Assembly: GCF_029873475.1 (NCBI RefSeq)
Contig: NZ_CP123499.1
Location: forward strand, 744,001-808,000
Length of the DNA: 64,000 bases
Source: Arsenophonus sp. aPb
GTDB taxonomy: Bacteria > Pseudomonadota > Gammaproteobacteria > Enterobacterales > Enterobacteriaceae
Direction: 5' to 3'
Part shown: positions 41,039 to 51,462 of the stretch, piece after piece
Layout: every line of letters starts with the position of its first letter
How positions within the stretch are numbered: position 1 is the stretch's first letter
Notes under the pieces: generated by a model
The model's database searches: none
Seen by the model: the letters and a program-made list of their open reading frames with translations, nothing else
Told to the model about the DNA's origin: nothing
Position numbers and translations under genes: made by a program

Positions 41039-41563
41039 TTATTGTTTTGGTGGTTGGGTATTTTGTTGCATGCTAGCTGCTTTTTCTTTCGCGCTTTCGC
41101 TTAGTGCGTTTGCTTTATTTGTTATATCCTCTTTAGCCGCTGCTGCTTTATTTGTTATATCCTCTTTCGCTGCTGCTGCTTTATCAGATAATGTCTGTAC
41201 TTCAGAATTAAACCCTTCTTTAACTTGAGTTGCTTTCTCTTTTGCTTGATTTGTGACTTCAGTCGCTTTATCTGAAATATTTTGTTGTAACTCTGATGTT
41301 TTTTGTTGAGTTGTTTCTTTTAATTGATCCGCTTTTGTCGATAGTTTATCAGCTTCTTCAGCAGCTTTATTTTTTATATCGGTCGCAGCTTCTTTTGCAT
41401 CATCAACCACTTGTTTCGCTTTTTCTGTACCAGCCTGTTTTATTTGTTCAGCGCTCTCCTTGGTTTGTTGGATGGCATCGTCAACTTTAGGCGATTCATC
41501 ACAACCAGTAACAACAGTTATTATACCCGCCAAGATGAGCATACTTAGAATTTTTTTGTTCAT
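41039..41563 (-). CDS. Coiled-coil, LEA/apolipoprotein-like lipoprotein
   Basis: 174 aa from ATG at 41563, where AAAGGAA is well placed; the frame extends 18 codons further. A lipoprotein signal ends in VVTGC. The rest is nearly all helix with 11-residue periodicity, rich in Ala, Lys, Glu, Asp and Gln (for example DAKEAATDIKNKAAEEADKL). It includes two identical NKAAAAKEDIT units encoded by a 33-bp direct repeat at about 41110-41180. Such sequences resemble late-embryogenesis-abundant or apolipoprotein-like proteins and form amphipathic helices. Function unknown; stress or envelope protection is a guess. Confidence 0.75.
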   Translation of the reverse strand: MNKKILSMLILAGIITVVTGCDESPKVDDAIQQTKESAEQIKQAGTEKAKQVVDDAKEAATDIKNKAAEEADKLSTKADQLKETTQQKTSELQQNISDKATEVTNQAKEKATQVKEGFNSEVQTLSDKAAAAKEDITNKAAAAKEDITNKANALSESAKEKAASMQQNTQPPKQ

Positions 41564-41925
41564 TAATAGGTTCCTTTCTCTATATTCATGGAAGATCATA
41601 AATAAGTCTATAATCAATAAAAAACTTTAACATTATAGATACATCTATTGGATAAAGACATAAGACAGGGTATGAGATTTTAACAATATAACAACTTGAT
41701 GGGTATAACTCTGTAGCTTATGTCCATTATTCATTAAGCATAGATGAGAATTAAAGGAATGAAAAAAAATTAGCATAAGTAATTGTGCTAAAAATGATAA
41801 TGGATAACCCTTTCTCGAGTGGGATCATTTAATATTTAAAATCAATAAATTGGATTGTATCTTAAATCAATAAGGCGCGCCGATCGGCGCACCTTGGTTC
41901 TATTTAGTTGGAATATTATCTGCTA
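41564..41925. other. Intergenic region with a GC-rich hairpin
   Basis: Holds the promoter of the lipoprotein gene and, at 41872-41895, a near-perfect inverted repeat AAGGCGCGCCGATCGGCGC with its partner CACCTT. It lies after the symporter stop on the minus strand and may act as its terminator, although the T run is poor. Confidence 0.5.
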
Positions 41926-43221
41926 TTAAGATTTCATACTGATTTTATCCGTAAAAAAATTGTCAGATTTTTCTTTTGGTGTGCCTCGGCAACCGTCACC
42001 ATAGTGTTCACCTTCCCAACGACCAACAAGCGCTGCTCCCATGGCATTACTCATGACATTGGTTGCTGAACGTCCCATATCTAAGAAAGGATCAATACCC
42101 ATTAATAAAATTAAGCCAGCTTCTGGAATATTAAATTGGGTTAGTGTCGCTGCAATAACGACCAACGATGCTCGTGGTATACCGGCCATACCTTTAGATG
42201 TCAGCATTAAAATCAACAACATTGTGATTTGTTCACCCATACTTAAATGAATATTACATGCTTGACCGATAAAGATAACTGCAAATGAGCAATAAGCCAT
42301 TGAACCAACAAGGTTAAATGAATAACCAATGGGTAAAACAAAGCTAGCAATCTTATTAGAAATACCAAACTCTTCCAGTTTTTCTAAAGTGCCAGGGAAA
42401 GCGGCTTCAGAGCTTGAAGTAGTAAAAGCGAGTAAGGCGGGTTGCATGATGTTTTTGACTAAGCGTAAAATACATGGGCCAACGATTAACACTGATACCC
42501 CAATTAAGATCAACCAGAGTAACGCTAAAGTAAAGTAAAATTCTCCCATAAAAATGCTAGTACTGATCAGTACACCTAATCCGCGTTCAGCAATCATGGC
42601 TGAGATAGCGGCAAAAACGGTAATGGGGGCAAAAAGCATAACGTAGCTTGTTAGTTTTAACATTACGTAAACCAGTGAATCTAGAATTTTAATAATTGGT
42701 TCACCTTTTTTACCTATAGCAGATAAGCTACATCCCATAAAAATTGAGAAAATTACAATCTGTAAAATCTCATTACGCGACATTGCATCAATGATGCTGG
42801 TAGGTATAGCATGGGCAATAAAATTGTGGAAAGAAAAGCTCGTGGGTTCGATATTTGTCACCGCTGAACTAGTATTTGCCACGAAATTAATACCTACCCC
42901 TGGTGAGAGAATATTAACAATAACCAGACCAACGGTAATTGAAATGAAAGAGGCAACCATGAACAGTAACAACGTTTTTGAGAAAACACGCCCCAACGTT
43001 TTGGCATCACCCATTTTGGCGATCCCGACGATCAGTGTTGAAATAATCAAGGGTGCAATGATCATTTTTATCAAACGCAAAAAAATATCTGTAATGATTG
43101 AAATATTTTTAGCGTAGCTCGTTGTTACTTCTGTACTGGTAAGTGAATTTAATGCAAATCCAACTATTATCCCGGTGATCAGGCCTATAATAATCCAAGT
43201 AGTTAAACTTTTCGATTTCAT
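41926..43221 (-). CDS. Dicarboxylate/amino-acid:cation symporter (DAACS family)
   Basis: 431 aa, about eight membrane helices plus two hairpins, family of GltP and DctA. The serine-rich re-entrant loop AFTTSSSEAAFPGTLEKLEE, the second hairpin with GIPRASLV, and the substrate-site helix MGIDPFLDMGRSATNVMSN (Asp and Arg/Asn ligands) are all present. The exact substrate (glutamate, aspartate or C4-dicarboxylates) cannot be read from the sequence. The C-terminal tail is hydrophilic and short. Monocistronic. Confidence 0.88.
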   Translation of the reverse strand: MKSKSLTTWIIIGLITGIIVGFALNSLTSTEVTTSYAKNISIITDIFLRLIKMIIAPLIISTLIVGIAKMGDAKTLGRVFSKTLLLFMVASFISITVGLVIVNILSPGVGINFVANTSSAVTNIEPTSFSFHNFIAHAIPTSIIDAMSRNEILQIVIFSIFMGCSLSAIGKKGEPIIKILDSLVYVMLKLTSYVMLFAPITVFAAISAMIAERGLGVLISTSIFMGEFYFTLALLWLILIGVSVLIVGPCILRLVKNIMQPALLAFTTSSSEAAFPGTLEKLEEFGISNKIASFVLPIGYSFNLVGSMAYCSFAVIFIGQACNIHLSMGEQITMLLILMLTSKGMAGIPRASLVVIAATLTQFNIPEAGLILLMGIDPFLDMGRSATNVMSNAMGAALVGRWEGEHYGDGCRGTPKEKSDNFFTDKISMKS

Positions 43222-43869
43222 AATGATTCCGTTTTGTCAGGCTGGTATTAGATCTCATATTATTTAACAAGCCCTGAATTAGTATTTCAGTGTAATTATC
43301 TAAGCCATCCTTTATTTTGTTAAATAAATGTATTTAAAATGAGAAATAATATCGATTTATTTTTATCGAAATTGATACAATATCCTGGTATAGATACATG
43401 GTCAGTATCAAGTTAAGTGAATGTTTATATTGATTATTTGTTATTTAATTAAGTGTTAAATTACATGTCCAAAAATAATTCATACCATTGAGCACTAAAT
43501 ACATTAGTATTTCATTTGGTATGCAATCCTACTGTGTAGAATGATAACCATAACAGCATTAAAGTGAACAAACCATATAATTTAATGAATAATTTTAAAT
43601 TTTGTGACTTAACGAGCTGATATTATTAGTTTATTTAATTAATAAAATGTTCTAGTAATAGTAGATATTCGGCTATTTTTGCCATTATTAACTAATAATT
43701 TAGCATTTTAGTTATTAATTAATTGATATCTTAAATAAAAGTACGCCACTATAATATTGTTTGAAAATTAGACAGTTTAAATTTGTTTATGGGAGATGAT
43801 TTTTGTTTTTAAATCTTAAGATTAGTGCTTTAATCCCCTGAGAATTAACCAGGGGAATAAATGAAAGGA
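43222..43869. other. AT-rich intergenic region with hairpin near eptC 3' end
   Basis: About 650 bases without a gene. At 43834-43858 CCCCTG and CAGGGG form a stem just beyond the eptC stop, possibly a weak terminator with few T residues. The rest presumably includes the symporter promoter. Confidence 0.45.
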
Positions 43870-45600
43870 CTATTTTTTTAGTTGATCATAAGTTTTTAGT
43901 GGTTGTTGTTTATTATAAGGATTGCCAATGTAACGGAGAGTAGGCTGAAAATCTTTATTAATGACGCTTTTGCTGGCATCAAATCCATCATACTTAAGTC
44001 CGGCTAAATCTGACCAAGTGTGAATCAAATGCATAATACTATAGGGCCTATTTACCATGTTATCTAAATGGTGGTGGTGAGTATTAATCCATTGCGGTGA
44101 TTGCCAGATAATAAAAGGGATCTCATACATAGGGCGCGTTGGAGCTGCTTCATTACGACCTAATATATCATGTGGCGGTGTGTCAAAAACTTCTTCTCCA
44201 TGATCAGAAAAATAGACTAAAAAACCGTTTTCGTTAGATGCAGCAAAATCTTTAATTAGCGTTGCCACTACCTTATCGTTGAAGTGTTGTGCACTATCAT
44301 AGTCGTTATAATCGGCTTGTTTACTTTTGCTAAGATTAGGCGGCATAGTATCTGTTTTATTATCAAATATCCCCTCATTTTTAGGATAGCGATAGGCATA
44401 TTTCATATGAGTGCCAAGTAAATGGACAACAATAAATTTTTTCTCTGCGGGATCTTTTAATACCTCTTGGAATGGAGTTAGCACCGCTGTGTCATATTGC
44501 CGTGAACTTTGCGCCATATCGTTGTTCAGATAATATTGTTTATCGGTCTGGCGTGAAAACGCAGTTAACATCGTATTACGCTGAGTTATAGTCTGTTGAT
44601 TGGTGATCCAGAAAGTTTTATAACCCGCTTGCTTCATCATATTCATTAACGAGGGATGCGTTTTATAAAGTTCGGGTTGTAATTGATCGGCGAAAGTTAA
44701 TGCTTGTTGTAACACTTCGATAGTGTAAGGGCGTGAAGTAACCACGTCGGTGAATACTTTTAAATTATTAGGGTATTGTTCTGCTAACGCGTCTAGTTGT
44801 GGTGTTGTTTTACGGCCATAGCCATATAAACTCATGCGGCCTCGGCTGGTTGACTCACCAATGATCAACACTAATGTTCTTGGCGTAGAACCATTGTTAT
44901 CAATCAAATTTTTTAATGGAGGAATTTTAGCATTGTTGGTTAAAATAGCCTCCATATTCGTAAGCTGATTCTGATAGAGAAAATAACCACTAATAAATTG
45001 CCAAGGAGCAGCATAAGCCATCCTTGCATTTAGATATGGCATTAGATCATCGAGATCACCGTTTGATTTAATAACTTTTTTGTAAAAAGGGGCGCCAAAA
45101 AGAATACCAATAATAATCGTTGACAATAAAAGTTTAGCAGAAACGGATATATGAACAGGTTTTATGCGTGTCCATAAAAAAATAGCGATTAGCGTATAAA
45201 CCAATAGGGTTGCGATAACTTTAATACTTAAATATTGTGTTAAGAATTCACTAGCTTCATGTGTGTTTGTTTCAAACATGATAAACATGACACTTTGTGA
45301 AAATTGTTGGCCATAAACAATATAATAGGCCAAGGCGATCGCAGAGGATAGCCAGAGAATAATGCCTATAATAGCGGTAACCAATTTAATATGGCGAGAA
45401 AAAAACAGGGCTGGAATAAGCCAAACAGTACTGTATAAAAGAGAATCTCTTAGCCCAATAGTATTACTTTGACCGGTTGTTACTACAATGATCTGAATAA
45501 CTGTAGAAAAATAGAGAAAAAAGACAAGTAACCAGATAAAGGCTACCAAGTTATTTTTTTTACTTGGTGAAGAATTAAACATATAATTTATGCTCATCAA
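43870..45600 (-). CDS. eptC: Phosphoethanolamine transferase EptC/CptA
   Basis: 576 aa, inner-membrane enzyme that adds phosphoethanolamine to the heptose of the lipopolysaccharide core. Five N-terminal membrane helices (about 18-165) precede a periplasmic alkaline-phosphatase-fold domain. Zinc and nucleophile motifs are GESTSRGRMSLYGY (Thr251), VHLLGTH and FSDHGEEVFDTPPH. Sequence follows E. coli EptC (YijP) closely along its length, for example YGQQFSQSVMFIMFETNTHE and SLMNMMKQAGYKTFWITNQQ. It reduces LPS charge and contributes to resistance against cationic compounds. Confidence 0.93.
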   Translation of the reverse strand: MMSINYMFNSSPSKKNNLVAFIWLLVFFLYFSTVIQIIVVTTGQSNTIGLRDSLLYSTVWLIPALFFSRHIKLVTAIIGIILWLSSAIALAYYIVYGQQFSQSVMFIMFETNTHEASEFLTQYLSIKVIATLLVYTLIAIFLWTRIKPVHISVSAKLLLSTIIIGILFGAPFYKKVIKSNGDLDDLMPYLNARMAYAAPWQFISGYFLYQNQLTNMEAILTNNAKIPPLKNLIDNNGSTPRTLVLIIGESTSRGRMSLYGYGRKTTPQLDALAEQYPNNLKVFTDVVTSRPYTIEVLQQALTFADQLQPELYKTHPSLMNMMKQAGYKTFWITNQQTITQRNTMLTAFSRQTDKQYYLNNDMAQSSRQYDTAVLTPFQEVLKDPAEKKFIVVHLLGTHMKYAYRYPKNEGIFDNKTDTMPPNLSKSKQADYNDYDSAQHFNDKVVATLIKDFAASNENGFLVYFSDHGEEVFDTPPHDILGRNEAAPTRPMYEIPFIIWQSPQWINTHHHHLDNMVNRPYSIMHLIHTWSDLAGLKYDGFDASKSVINKDFQPTLRYIGNPYNKQQPLKTYDQLKK

Positions 45601-46031
45601 TTTTGTTTTTCAAACGTCAGGTGTTGTGTATTATTTTCATTATCAGATTTTCGGGTGACTGATAATTTTTGAACATTAAACGAAATACAGATAATTGCAA
45701 CAAAAATATTATTGCCCTTAAGTGATTGTTGAAAATATGTTGCCAGATTTACACTAATAAAGAAGTCTTATTAAATGACATTTTATTTTGACTAACAAGA
45801 TAGCCAATTATTTTGGGCTTGAATAATAAAGAAAAAGAGTACAGTAATAATAACAGTAGCCAGTGCTTTGATTCGAGAAAAATATATAAAGTAATCTGTA
45901 ATAGCAGTGGAGTTATAGTGAAAACTCCACTAAAAATTATTTTATAAAAATAGTATTTTTTATACGTATAAAGTTTATTGATTATTTATGTATTATTTTT
46001 TATTAAATAGTTTTTATCATTATTTTATTTA
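45601..46031. other. AT-rich intergenic region
   Basis: About 430 bases upstream of eptC and downstream of the fimbrial-like gene on the same strand. No gene or strong terminator seen. Confidence 0.4.
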
Positions 46032-46748
46032 TTAATGAGTCGGCCAAATGTTGCTGTTATTGGTATTACTATTGTTGTTGTTATTGTTATTTGGATTATT
46101 ATCTCTTTGTCCGCCATTGTTCGTGCCACCATTGTTGCTATTACCGCCTTGTCCGCCATTGTTCGAACCACTATTATTATCTTGCTCGACTTTCATTGTT
46201 AATCGGCCAACAAATTTTAAGGTAGTCATCAGACGGCTTGGCCCGCTATTAAGACAGCGTAAGTAAAATTTTGCCAGATTAATATTTGTAATGGTGGCAT
46301 CCGGTTGAATATCACCGGTTTTATAAAAACTAACTCCTGCATAGGCACCCATTTGGCCAGCTACAAATTCAGTGTTATTTCTGACCATTCCCCACATAAA
46401 CCAACGATCGCGATCAGCTGTATTTAGTTGATAATCGTTTATTGCATAACCAATTCCTGGCGTTCCAGTAGCATAAACTTTGTTACCATTATAAGTATCG
46501 ACATAGCTATTATAATCACTTGTTCTTACTAATATACGAATATTGTTTCTTGGGCAGCTGCCATGAACTTTAGTGCTCATCTGTCCTTCAAGAGGACCGA
46601 TAATTCTGGTACCGATAGGCATATTTGATTTTATCGTCGCTGCACCAGCGAAATGGACATAATTGTCTCCAATATGGTCGGGTATTATATCATTAGCCCA
46701 TGCTATGTTTACCATAAGCAAAGGTATTAGTTTATATATTAATTTCAT
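46032..46748 (-). CDS. Secreted fimbrial-like protein with Asn/Gly-rich tail
   Basis: 238 aa from ATG at 46748, ten bases after GAGG; the longer frame would need a TTG inside that ribosome site. A signal peptide (MKLIYKLIPLLMVNIAWA) is followed by a compact domain of about 165 residues with two cysteines (GSCPRNN and YLRCLNSG), as in fimbrial subunits and tip proteins. The last 45 residues are a low-complexity tail of Asn, Gly, Ser and Gln. No usher or chaperone gene is nearby, so assembly into a pilus is unproven. Family not firmly recognised. Confidence 0.55.
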   Translation of the reverse strand: MKLIYKLIPLLMVNIAWANDIIPDHIGDNYVHFAGAATIKSNMPIGTRIIGPLEGQMSTKVHGSCPRNNIRILVRTSDYNSYVDTYNGNKVYATGTPGIGYAINDYQLNTADRDRWFMWGMVRNNTEFVAGQMGAYAGVSFYKTGDIQPDATITNINLAKFYLRCLNSGPSRLMTTLKFVGRLTMKVEQDNNSGSNNGGQGGNSNNGGTNNGGQRDNNPNNNNNNNSNTNNSNIWPTH

Positions 46749-47195
46749 TGGTTTTATCCTCAAAAAAAGTTTTGGTGTATTAATTTTATATTTATGTTGT
46801 GTAGTAACTTATTAATAGTTTGCTGATATTCTGTTGTAAAAAGCTTGAATAGATTATTAATAGAGAAAAATTAATAGATAGAGTTTTTACCTAATTTGAT
46901 TATTTATTTTAAAGTATTGCTATTTTTGCATTGTTTTAATTAAATGTTTTTTGTTATATCCGTTTCCACCTTATCATCATTTATCTGCTTTGACGAGGTC
47001 ATTAAATACATGCTTTATTGAATTAATTTAGTGAACTAAATATATTAATAGCTTAAATTTAATATTGATAACTTTAATTGATTTTTTTAGAAAATTTATA
47101 TTTAAATAGAGGAGGGTAATAAAAATCAAACAGAAAGAATAGAATATTATACATAATAATAGTTATTTGAATAAAATAGGATTATTAATAAAAAG
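46749..47195. other. AT-rich intergenic region
   Basis: About 450 bases, very AT-rich, between the fimbrial-like gene and the IS6 derivative. No gene seen. Confidence 0.4.
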
Positions 47196-47500
47196 GGCAC
47201 TGTTGCAAACATGAATATAGCAAAGCTTCTGTGCAATAACAGAGGATTACATATTTAAAAATGCTGTTCATCAGACCTACTTTATTTAAGGAATGGTCAT
47301 AGTAAATTCGTTCTGTAAAAGTTTTACGCAGCGCCTGCAACTTCGACAATTCGTGATAGAGGATGCTATATTGACAGTTCCAGCGTACCGCTCAAAGAAT
47401 GATGTTGCCAGTAAAGTATCGATCTCTAAAACAAATATGCTCAGTACCATTGATTAAATCGTAAGGAAGATTATCTGCGACCTAATCTTGCAACAGTGCC
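47196..47500. mobile_element. IS6-family deletion derivative (305 bp) with terminal inverted repeats
   Basis: The left end GGCACTGTTGCAA (47196) and right end TTGCAACAGTGCC (ending 47500) are exact complements and equal the IS26-type terminal repeat. Inside, on the minus strand, only the C-terminus of the transposase remains: LRKTFTERIYYDHSLNKVGL then MNSIF, parallel to the relic at 17055-17660. The flanking eight bases (ATAAAAAG and AATAAAAG) are similar but not identical, so a target duplication is possible but eroded. It cannot transpose on its own; with an active IS6 transposase it could behave like a MITE. Confidence 0.85.
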
Positions 47501-47600
47501 AATAAAAGTAGTAGCTCCCAGCCACATCTGACATTTCTTAAGTTATGGGCTGGAGCATCTATCAACCACATGTTAATATTGCTATTGAGATCTTTTATTC

Positions 47601-49253
47601 TTAAGCACACAGTAATTGCTGCATATCCTGTTCCACATTAGTGATTTTTCTTAAACCAAATTTTTCCTGCAAGAGAGCGAGCAAATCTGGCGTCAAAAAA
47701 GCGGGTGTCGTTGGGCCAAGGACGATATTCGTTATACCAAGTGATAGCAAGGTGAGTAGAATAGCAATCGCTTTTTGTTCAAACCAGGAAAAAACTAGTG
47801 ATAGCGGCAGTTCATTCACGCTACAGGCTAATTTTTCCGCCAGCTTAGTGGCTAGGACAATTGCGGAATAAGCATCATTACATTGACCTACATCTATTAA
47901 GCGTGGTAAGTCTGCTATTTTACCAAAATCCAATTTATTAAAACGATATTTACCACAAGCTAAAGTTAAAATTAGACAATCATTTGGGATATGAGTGGCA
48001 AAATTGGTGAAATAGCTACGTTCATTGCGTGCCCCATCACAACCACCTACTAGAAAGATATGGCGCAATTTTTTACTGTTGATGAGATCAATAAGTGTAT
48101 CTGTTGCATCCAGCAGGGTGCGGCGACCAAAACCAACAGTAATCAAATGTTCAATTTCATTATATGGGAACCCTGCCATCTGCTGCGCTTTAGCAATCAC
48201 CAGGCTAAAATCGTTACCTTCCAAATGGTTTACCCCTGTCCAGCCAACAATACTACGGGTCCAAATACGATCGGCATAGTTACCAACAAAAGGATCGATA
48301 ATACAATTTGACGTCATGATAATTGGGCCGGGGAACTGAGCAAATTCAATTTGTTGATTCTGCCAGCCGCTACCATAGTTACCGACTAAATGTTTGAACT
48401 TACGTATTTCTGGGTAGCCGTGTGCCGGTAACATTTCACCATGGGTGAAAATATTAATACCTGTGCCTTCAGTCTGTTGCAATAAGTTGTGTAGATCTTT
48501 CAGATCATGGCCAGAAACAAGAATACATTTACCCGCAACGGGTTTTACGTTAACTTGAGTGGGCAATGGGTGGCCATAAGCACCAGTTTCACTAGCATCT
48601 AAAATACCCATTACATTAAAATTCATCTGACCTATTTCCATTGCGGATTGCAATAAAGCATCCATATCAGAGGGTTGACTACCTAACCATGCCATAATTT
48701 TATGATACTGATGATAGATATCGTTATTGTATTGACCGAGAACGCTGGTATGCTCCATATAAGCTGCGGCACCTTTCAAACCGTACAGACAAAGCAAACG
48801 TAAGCCAAGAATGTTTTCACCGATCACCGCTTTATCTTTATTTAGGGCAAATTCTGCTGCCTGATGCTGTAACTTGCTGAGATCATTACTGGATAACTGT
48901 AGCTCTGCCATTGGGTGATTTAACATAATCGTTGGATCTTTCGCTAAAGATTGGCTTTTCAGTGCCTCGCGTTTGGTTATTGCCTCACGTGCATAGGCGA
49001 TGATCCGCGAAGAGTCAAAATTGACATTAGTTAATGTAGCGAAAAGGGTACGTGGTGAGAAGAGGTTAACTTGATGATCAATAATACCGTATTGGTAAGC
49101 TTTAATTGTCCATGCCGATAGTCCCTGTAGTGCAGCGATCAGTAGATCTTGTAAATCTGATGTTTCAGCTGTTTTACCACACACTCCGCGGGTATATGTA
49201 CAACCATTGCCGGCTGGGTTACATATCGTTTGCTCACATTGTACACAAAACAT
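47601..49253 (-). CDS. hcp: Hybrid cluster protein (hydroxylamine reductase / NO reductase)
   Basis: 550 aa from ATG at 49253, with GGAG just upstream; the frame is 11 codons longer. It begins [18 protein letters not shown], with the N-terminal [4Fe-4S]/[2Fe-2S] cysteines at 3, 6, 18 and 25. Hybrid-cluster ligands appear in [31 protein letters not shown] and the later [13 protein letters not shown] and [10 protein letters not shown]. Hcp reduces nitric oxide or hydroxylamine under anaerobic nitrosative stress. Its usual reductase partner Hcr is not downstream. A likely NsrR operator overlaps the leader. Confidence 0.95.
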   Translation of the reverse strand: MFCVQCEQTICNPAGNGCTYTRGVCGKTAETSDLQDLLIAALQGLSAWTIKAYQYGIIDHQVNLFSPRTLFATLTNVNFDSSRIIAYAREAITKREALKSQSLAKDPTIMLNHPMAELQLSSNDLSKLQHQAAEFALNKDKAVIGENILGLRLLCLYGLKGAAAYMEHTSVLGQYNNDIYHQYHKIMAWLGSQPSDMDALLQSAMEIGQMNFNVMGILDASETGAYGHPLPTQVNVKPVAGKCILVSGHDLKDLHNLLQQTEGTGINIFTHGEMLPAHGYPEIRKFKHLVGNYGSGWQNQQIEFAQFPGPIIMTSNCIIDPFVGNYADRIWTRSIVGWTGVNHLEGNDFSLVIAKAQQMAGFPYNEIEHLITVGFGRRTLLDATDTLIDLINSKKLRHIFLVGGCDGARNERSYFTNFATHIPNDCLILTLACGKYRFNKLDFGKIADLPRLIDVGQCNDAYSAIVLATKLAEKLACSVNELPLSLVFSWFEQKAIAILLTLLSLGITNIVLGPTTPAFLTPDLLALLQEKFGLRKITNVEQDMQQLLCA

Positions 49254-49265
49254 GATAACTCCATT

Positions 49266-49288
49266 AAAATTGTATTTTATATGCATGT
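49266..49288. promoter_or_regulatory. Candidate NsrR operator of hcp
   Basis: A quasi-palindrome with TGTATTTTATATGCAT at its core fits the 11-1-11 NsrR site (TGTATTTTAAATGCAT type). It lies 13 bases upstream of the hcp ATG. In E. coli hcp-hcr is one of the best NsrR targets. Confidence 0.55.
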
Positions 49289-49937
49289 TTATGCTATACT
49301 TTAGCCTAACGGGTTGAAAATATATTTTTAATACAACTTAATAGGAAATTGATTTAGTACAATTTTGGCGTTCAAACGAAAGCATCTAGCCGTCATAATG
49401 GGAAAACAACCAAGTCTCTTTTCTCTTTTACTATCATTAAGCATCACCGATCTTCCATTAGTTAAGTTAGCCGCAGCCTTAATATCTAGTGTAGTGACGG
49501 GTACAGAATTTATGATTGCCTCACTATTAACTAAAAAACTCCTCAGTTTATCACTATACTGCCATCCTCCATCGATACCCATTAATTCAGCAGAAATGGT
49601 ATGTTAACGCTTAAGTTAATGACTCCATTTTCAATCATTCGGTTTTATGCTTAAGCGCTAATTGACCACGGTTACTAAGTGGGTAGGGAAAAGTCATGGT
49701 GGCAAATAAAAACAATATTAAGGTAAACGCATTAAGTCACTCTAACTTATCATGATTAATGTGACCAAAGAGGTGAACTTTGGCAGTAGGGTAGGCATAA
49801 TTTCCAGCTTGGGTATGATTACAAATTATTATTGTATTATTTAATATTAATTATTTCTTATATCAATGCGGTTGCTGCTGTAGCAAAAATAGCACAAAAT
49901 ATTGATGATGAAGTTTTCTGTTGGATGAAAATAATTT
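49289..49937. other. Intergenic region with an unassigned 84-codon frame
   Basis: A minus-strand frame at 49328-49582 reads a plausible, non-repetitive protein (GRSVMLNDSKREKRLGCFPI segment) with no ribosome site I trust and no family I recognise. The plus strand has an 80-codon frame over the same bases. One may be a decayed gene. The remaining 300 bases lead into crcB. Confidence 0.35.
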
Positions 49938-50321
49938 ATGATTAAAATCTTTTTGGCGATCTCAATAGGCTCTGCCCTTGGTGGTATCTCACGCTGGCTT
50001 TTGTCAACGAAATTAAATCCATTAATTGCACTTTTACCATTAGGGACTTATCTCTCAAATGTGATTGCTAGTTTCATATTAGGTATTGCTTTTGCTTATT
50101 TTGCTAACCATTATACGCTATCTCCTGAATGGCGATTGATGGTAATGACTGGTTTTTGTGGCGGGTTGTCAACTTTTTCTACCTTTTCATTGGAGGTTAT
50201 GCTCTCCTTTCAGCAACAGCGCTACTATCACGGATTTTTGGAAATCTTAATTCATGTGGTAAGTACACTACTCGTAACTTATTTTGGTATGTTGGTTTAC
50301 CAATTGATCCAGAATCGCTAG
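49938..50321 (+). CDS. crcB: Fluoride ion exporter CrcB/Fluc
   Basis: 127 aa with four membrane helices. The conserved GFCGGLSTFSTFS segment (about residues 71-83), which lines the fluoride pore and binds the central sodium, is intact, as are GALGGISRW near the N-terminus and the TYLSNVIASFILG helix with its pore Asn. The protein works as an antiparallel dimer that exports fluoride. No fluoride riboswitch is recognisable upstream. It converges on hemB with a 30-base gap. Confidence 0.94.
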   Translation: MIKIFLAISIGSALGGISRWLLSTKLNPLIALLPLGTYLSNVIASFILGIAFAYFANHYTLSPEWRLMVMTGFCGGLSTFSTFSLEVMLSFQQQRYYHGFLEILIHVVSTLLVTYFGMLVYQLIQNR

Positions 50322-50351
50322 CGTCTAACTTTTTTTGCCAACCTAGATTGC

Positions 50352-51329
50352 TTAAAGGTGTTTTTTTTCTGCTAACTCTAACGCAAAATAGCTCAAAATC
50401 AGATTAGCGCCGGCACGCTTGATGCCACCTAATGTTTCTAGCGCAACATCGATTTCATTAATCGCGCCCGCTTTAGCTGCAAATTTAATTTGAGCAAATT
50501 CGCCACTGACTTGATAAGCCGCTAGTGGTAATTCAGTTCGTTCACGAATATCGCGAATAATATCCAGATAAGCGCCAGCCGGTTTTATCATTAAAACATC
50601 AGCGCCTTCTTGTTCGTCTATCAATGATTCTCTAATCGCTTCATGACGGTTCATGGGATCCATTTGGTAACTTTTACGATCCCCAATTAAGCAAGAGCCT
50701 GCAGCTTCACGAAAAGGGCCATAAAGGGTGGAAGCAAATTTGGTTGAATAGGACATAATACCGGTGTCAGTAAAACCTGCTTTATCCAATGCATCACGAA
50801 TGGCGATGACTTGCCCGTCCATCGCGGCAGAAGGTGCAATAAAATCAGCACCAGCATTGGCCGCAGTGACTGCTTGTCTGCCGAGATTTAGTAATGTTGC
50901 ATCATTATCCACGCCATTTCTACCTAGAACTCCGCAATGGCCGTGAGAGGTATATTCACAGAAACAGGTATCTGACATAACTAGCATATCGGGTACAGTA
51001 TTCTTACAGGCCTTTGACATACGAGCAACTAAACCTTTTTCTTGCCAGGTATCGCTACCTATTTCGTCAAGATGATGGGAAATACCAAATAACATTACTG
51101 ACTTGAGCCCAGCTTTAGCAATCCGTTCGATTTCATAGGGTAACTTGTGTTCTGGGATACGAAAAATCCCAGGCATACTTGCAATCGGCTGATAATCGTT
51201 AATTTCTTCTTCAACAAAAATCGGCAAAATAAGATCATTTAGCGTTAAAGTGGTTTCTTTAAATAAAGTGCGAACTGTTTCTGTTTGACGTAATCGCCTT
51301 AACCGACGAATAGTTTGCTGATGTTGCAC
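50352..51329 (-). CDS. hemB: Delta-aminolevulinic acid dehydratase (porphobilinogen synthase)
   Basis: 325 aa, condenses two aminolevulinate molecules to porphobilinogen in haem synthesis. Schiff-base lysines are in SYSTKFAST and [10 protein letters not shown]. The metal-site loop [14 protein letters not shown] has the three cysteines of zinc-dependent enzymes, and APSAAMDGQ is conserved. GTG start, with AAGGAG correctly spaced. Complete length. Confidence 0.97.
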   Translation of the reverse strand: MQHQQTIRRLRRLRQTETVRTLFKETTLTLNDLILPIFVEEEINDYQPIASMPGIFRIPEHKLPYEIERIAKAGLKSVMLFGISHHLDEIGSDTWQEKGLVARMSKACKNTVPDMLVMSDTCFCEYTSHGHCGVLGRNGVDNDATLLNLGRQAVTAANAGADFIAPSAAMDGQVIAIRDALDKAGFTDTGIMSYSTKFASTLYGPFREAAGSCLIGDRKSYQMDPMNRHEAIRESLIDEQEGADVLMIKPAGAYLDIIRDIRERTELPLAAYQVSGEFAQIKFAAKAGAINEIDVALETLGGIKRAGANLILSYFALELAEKKHL

Positions 51330-51462
51330 ACATTCTCCTTGCTACTGCTACAGAAATTATAATTAATCGTATTATTTTAATATTTGCTGCGTATTATAAA
51401 TGTTATTAATTCATCTTACATCTTTATTGAGAGCGCTTTTTTTCTACACATGCCATTTTATT

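Noticed and set aside
47188..47508. Eight-base target-site duplication around the IS6 derivative
   Set aside because: Flanks ATAAAAAG and AATAAAAG differ at two positions in A-rich sequence, so it cannot be claimed as a true duplication.
49328..49607. Overlapping 84- and 80-codon frames upstream of hcp
   Set aside because: Neither has a convincing ribosome site or recognisable domain. Recorded as an intergenic note only.
49620..49937. Fluoride riboswitch upstream of crcB
   Set aside because: The conserved riboswitch core and pseudoknot segments are not recognisable.
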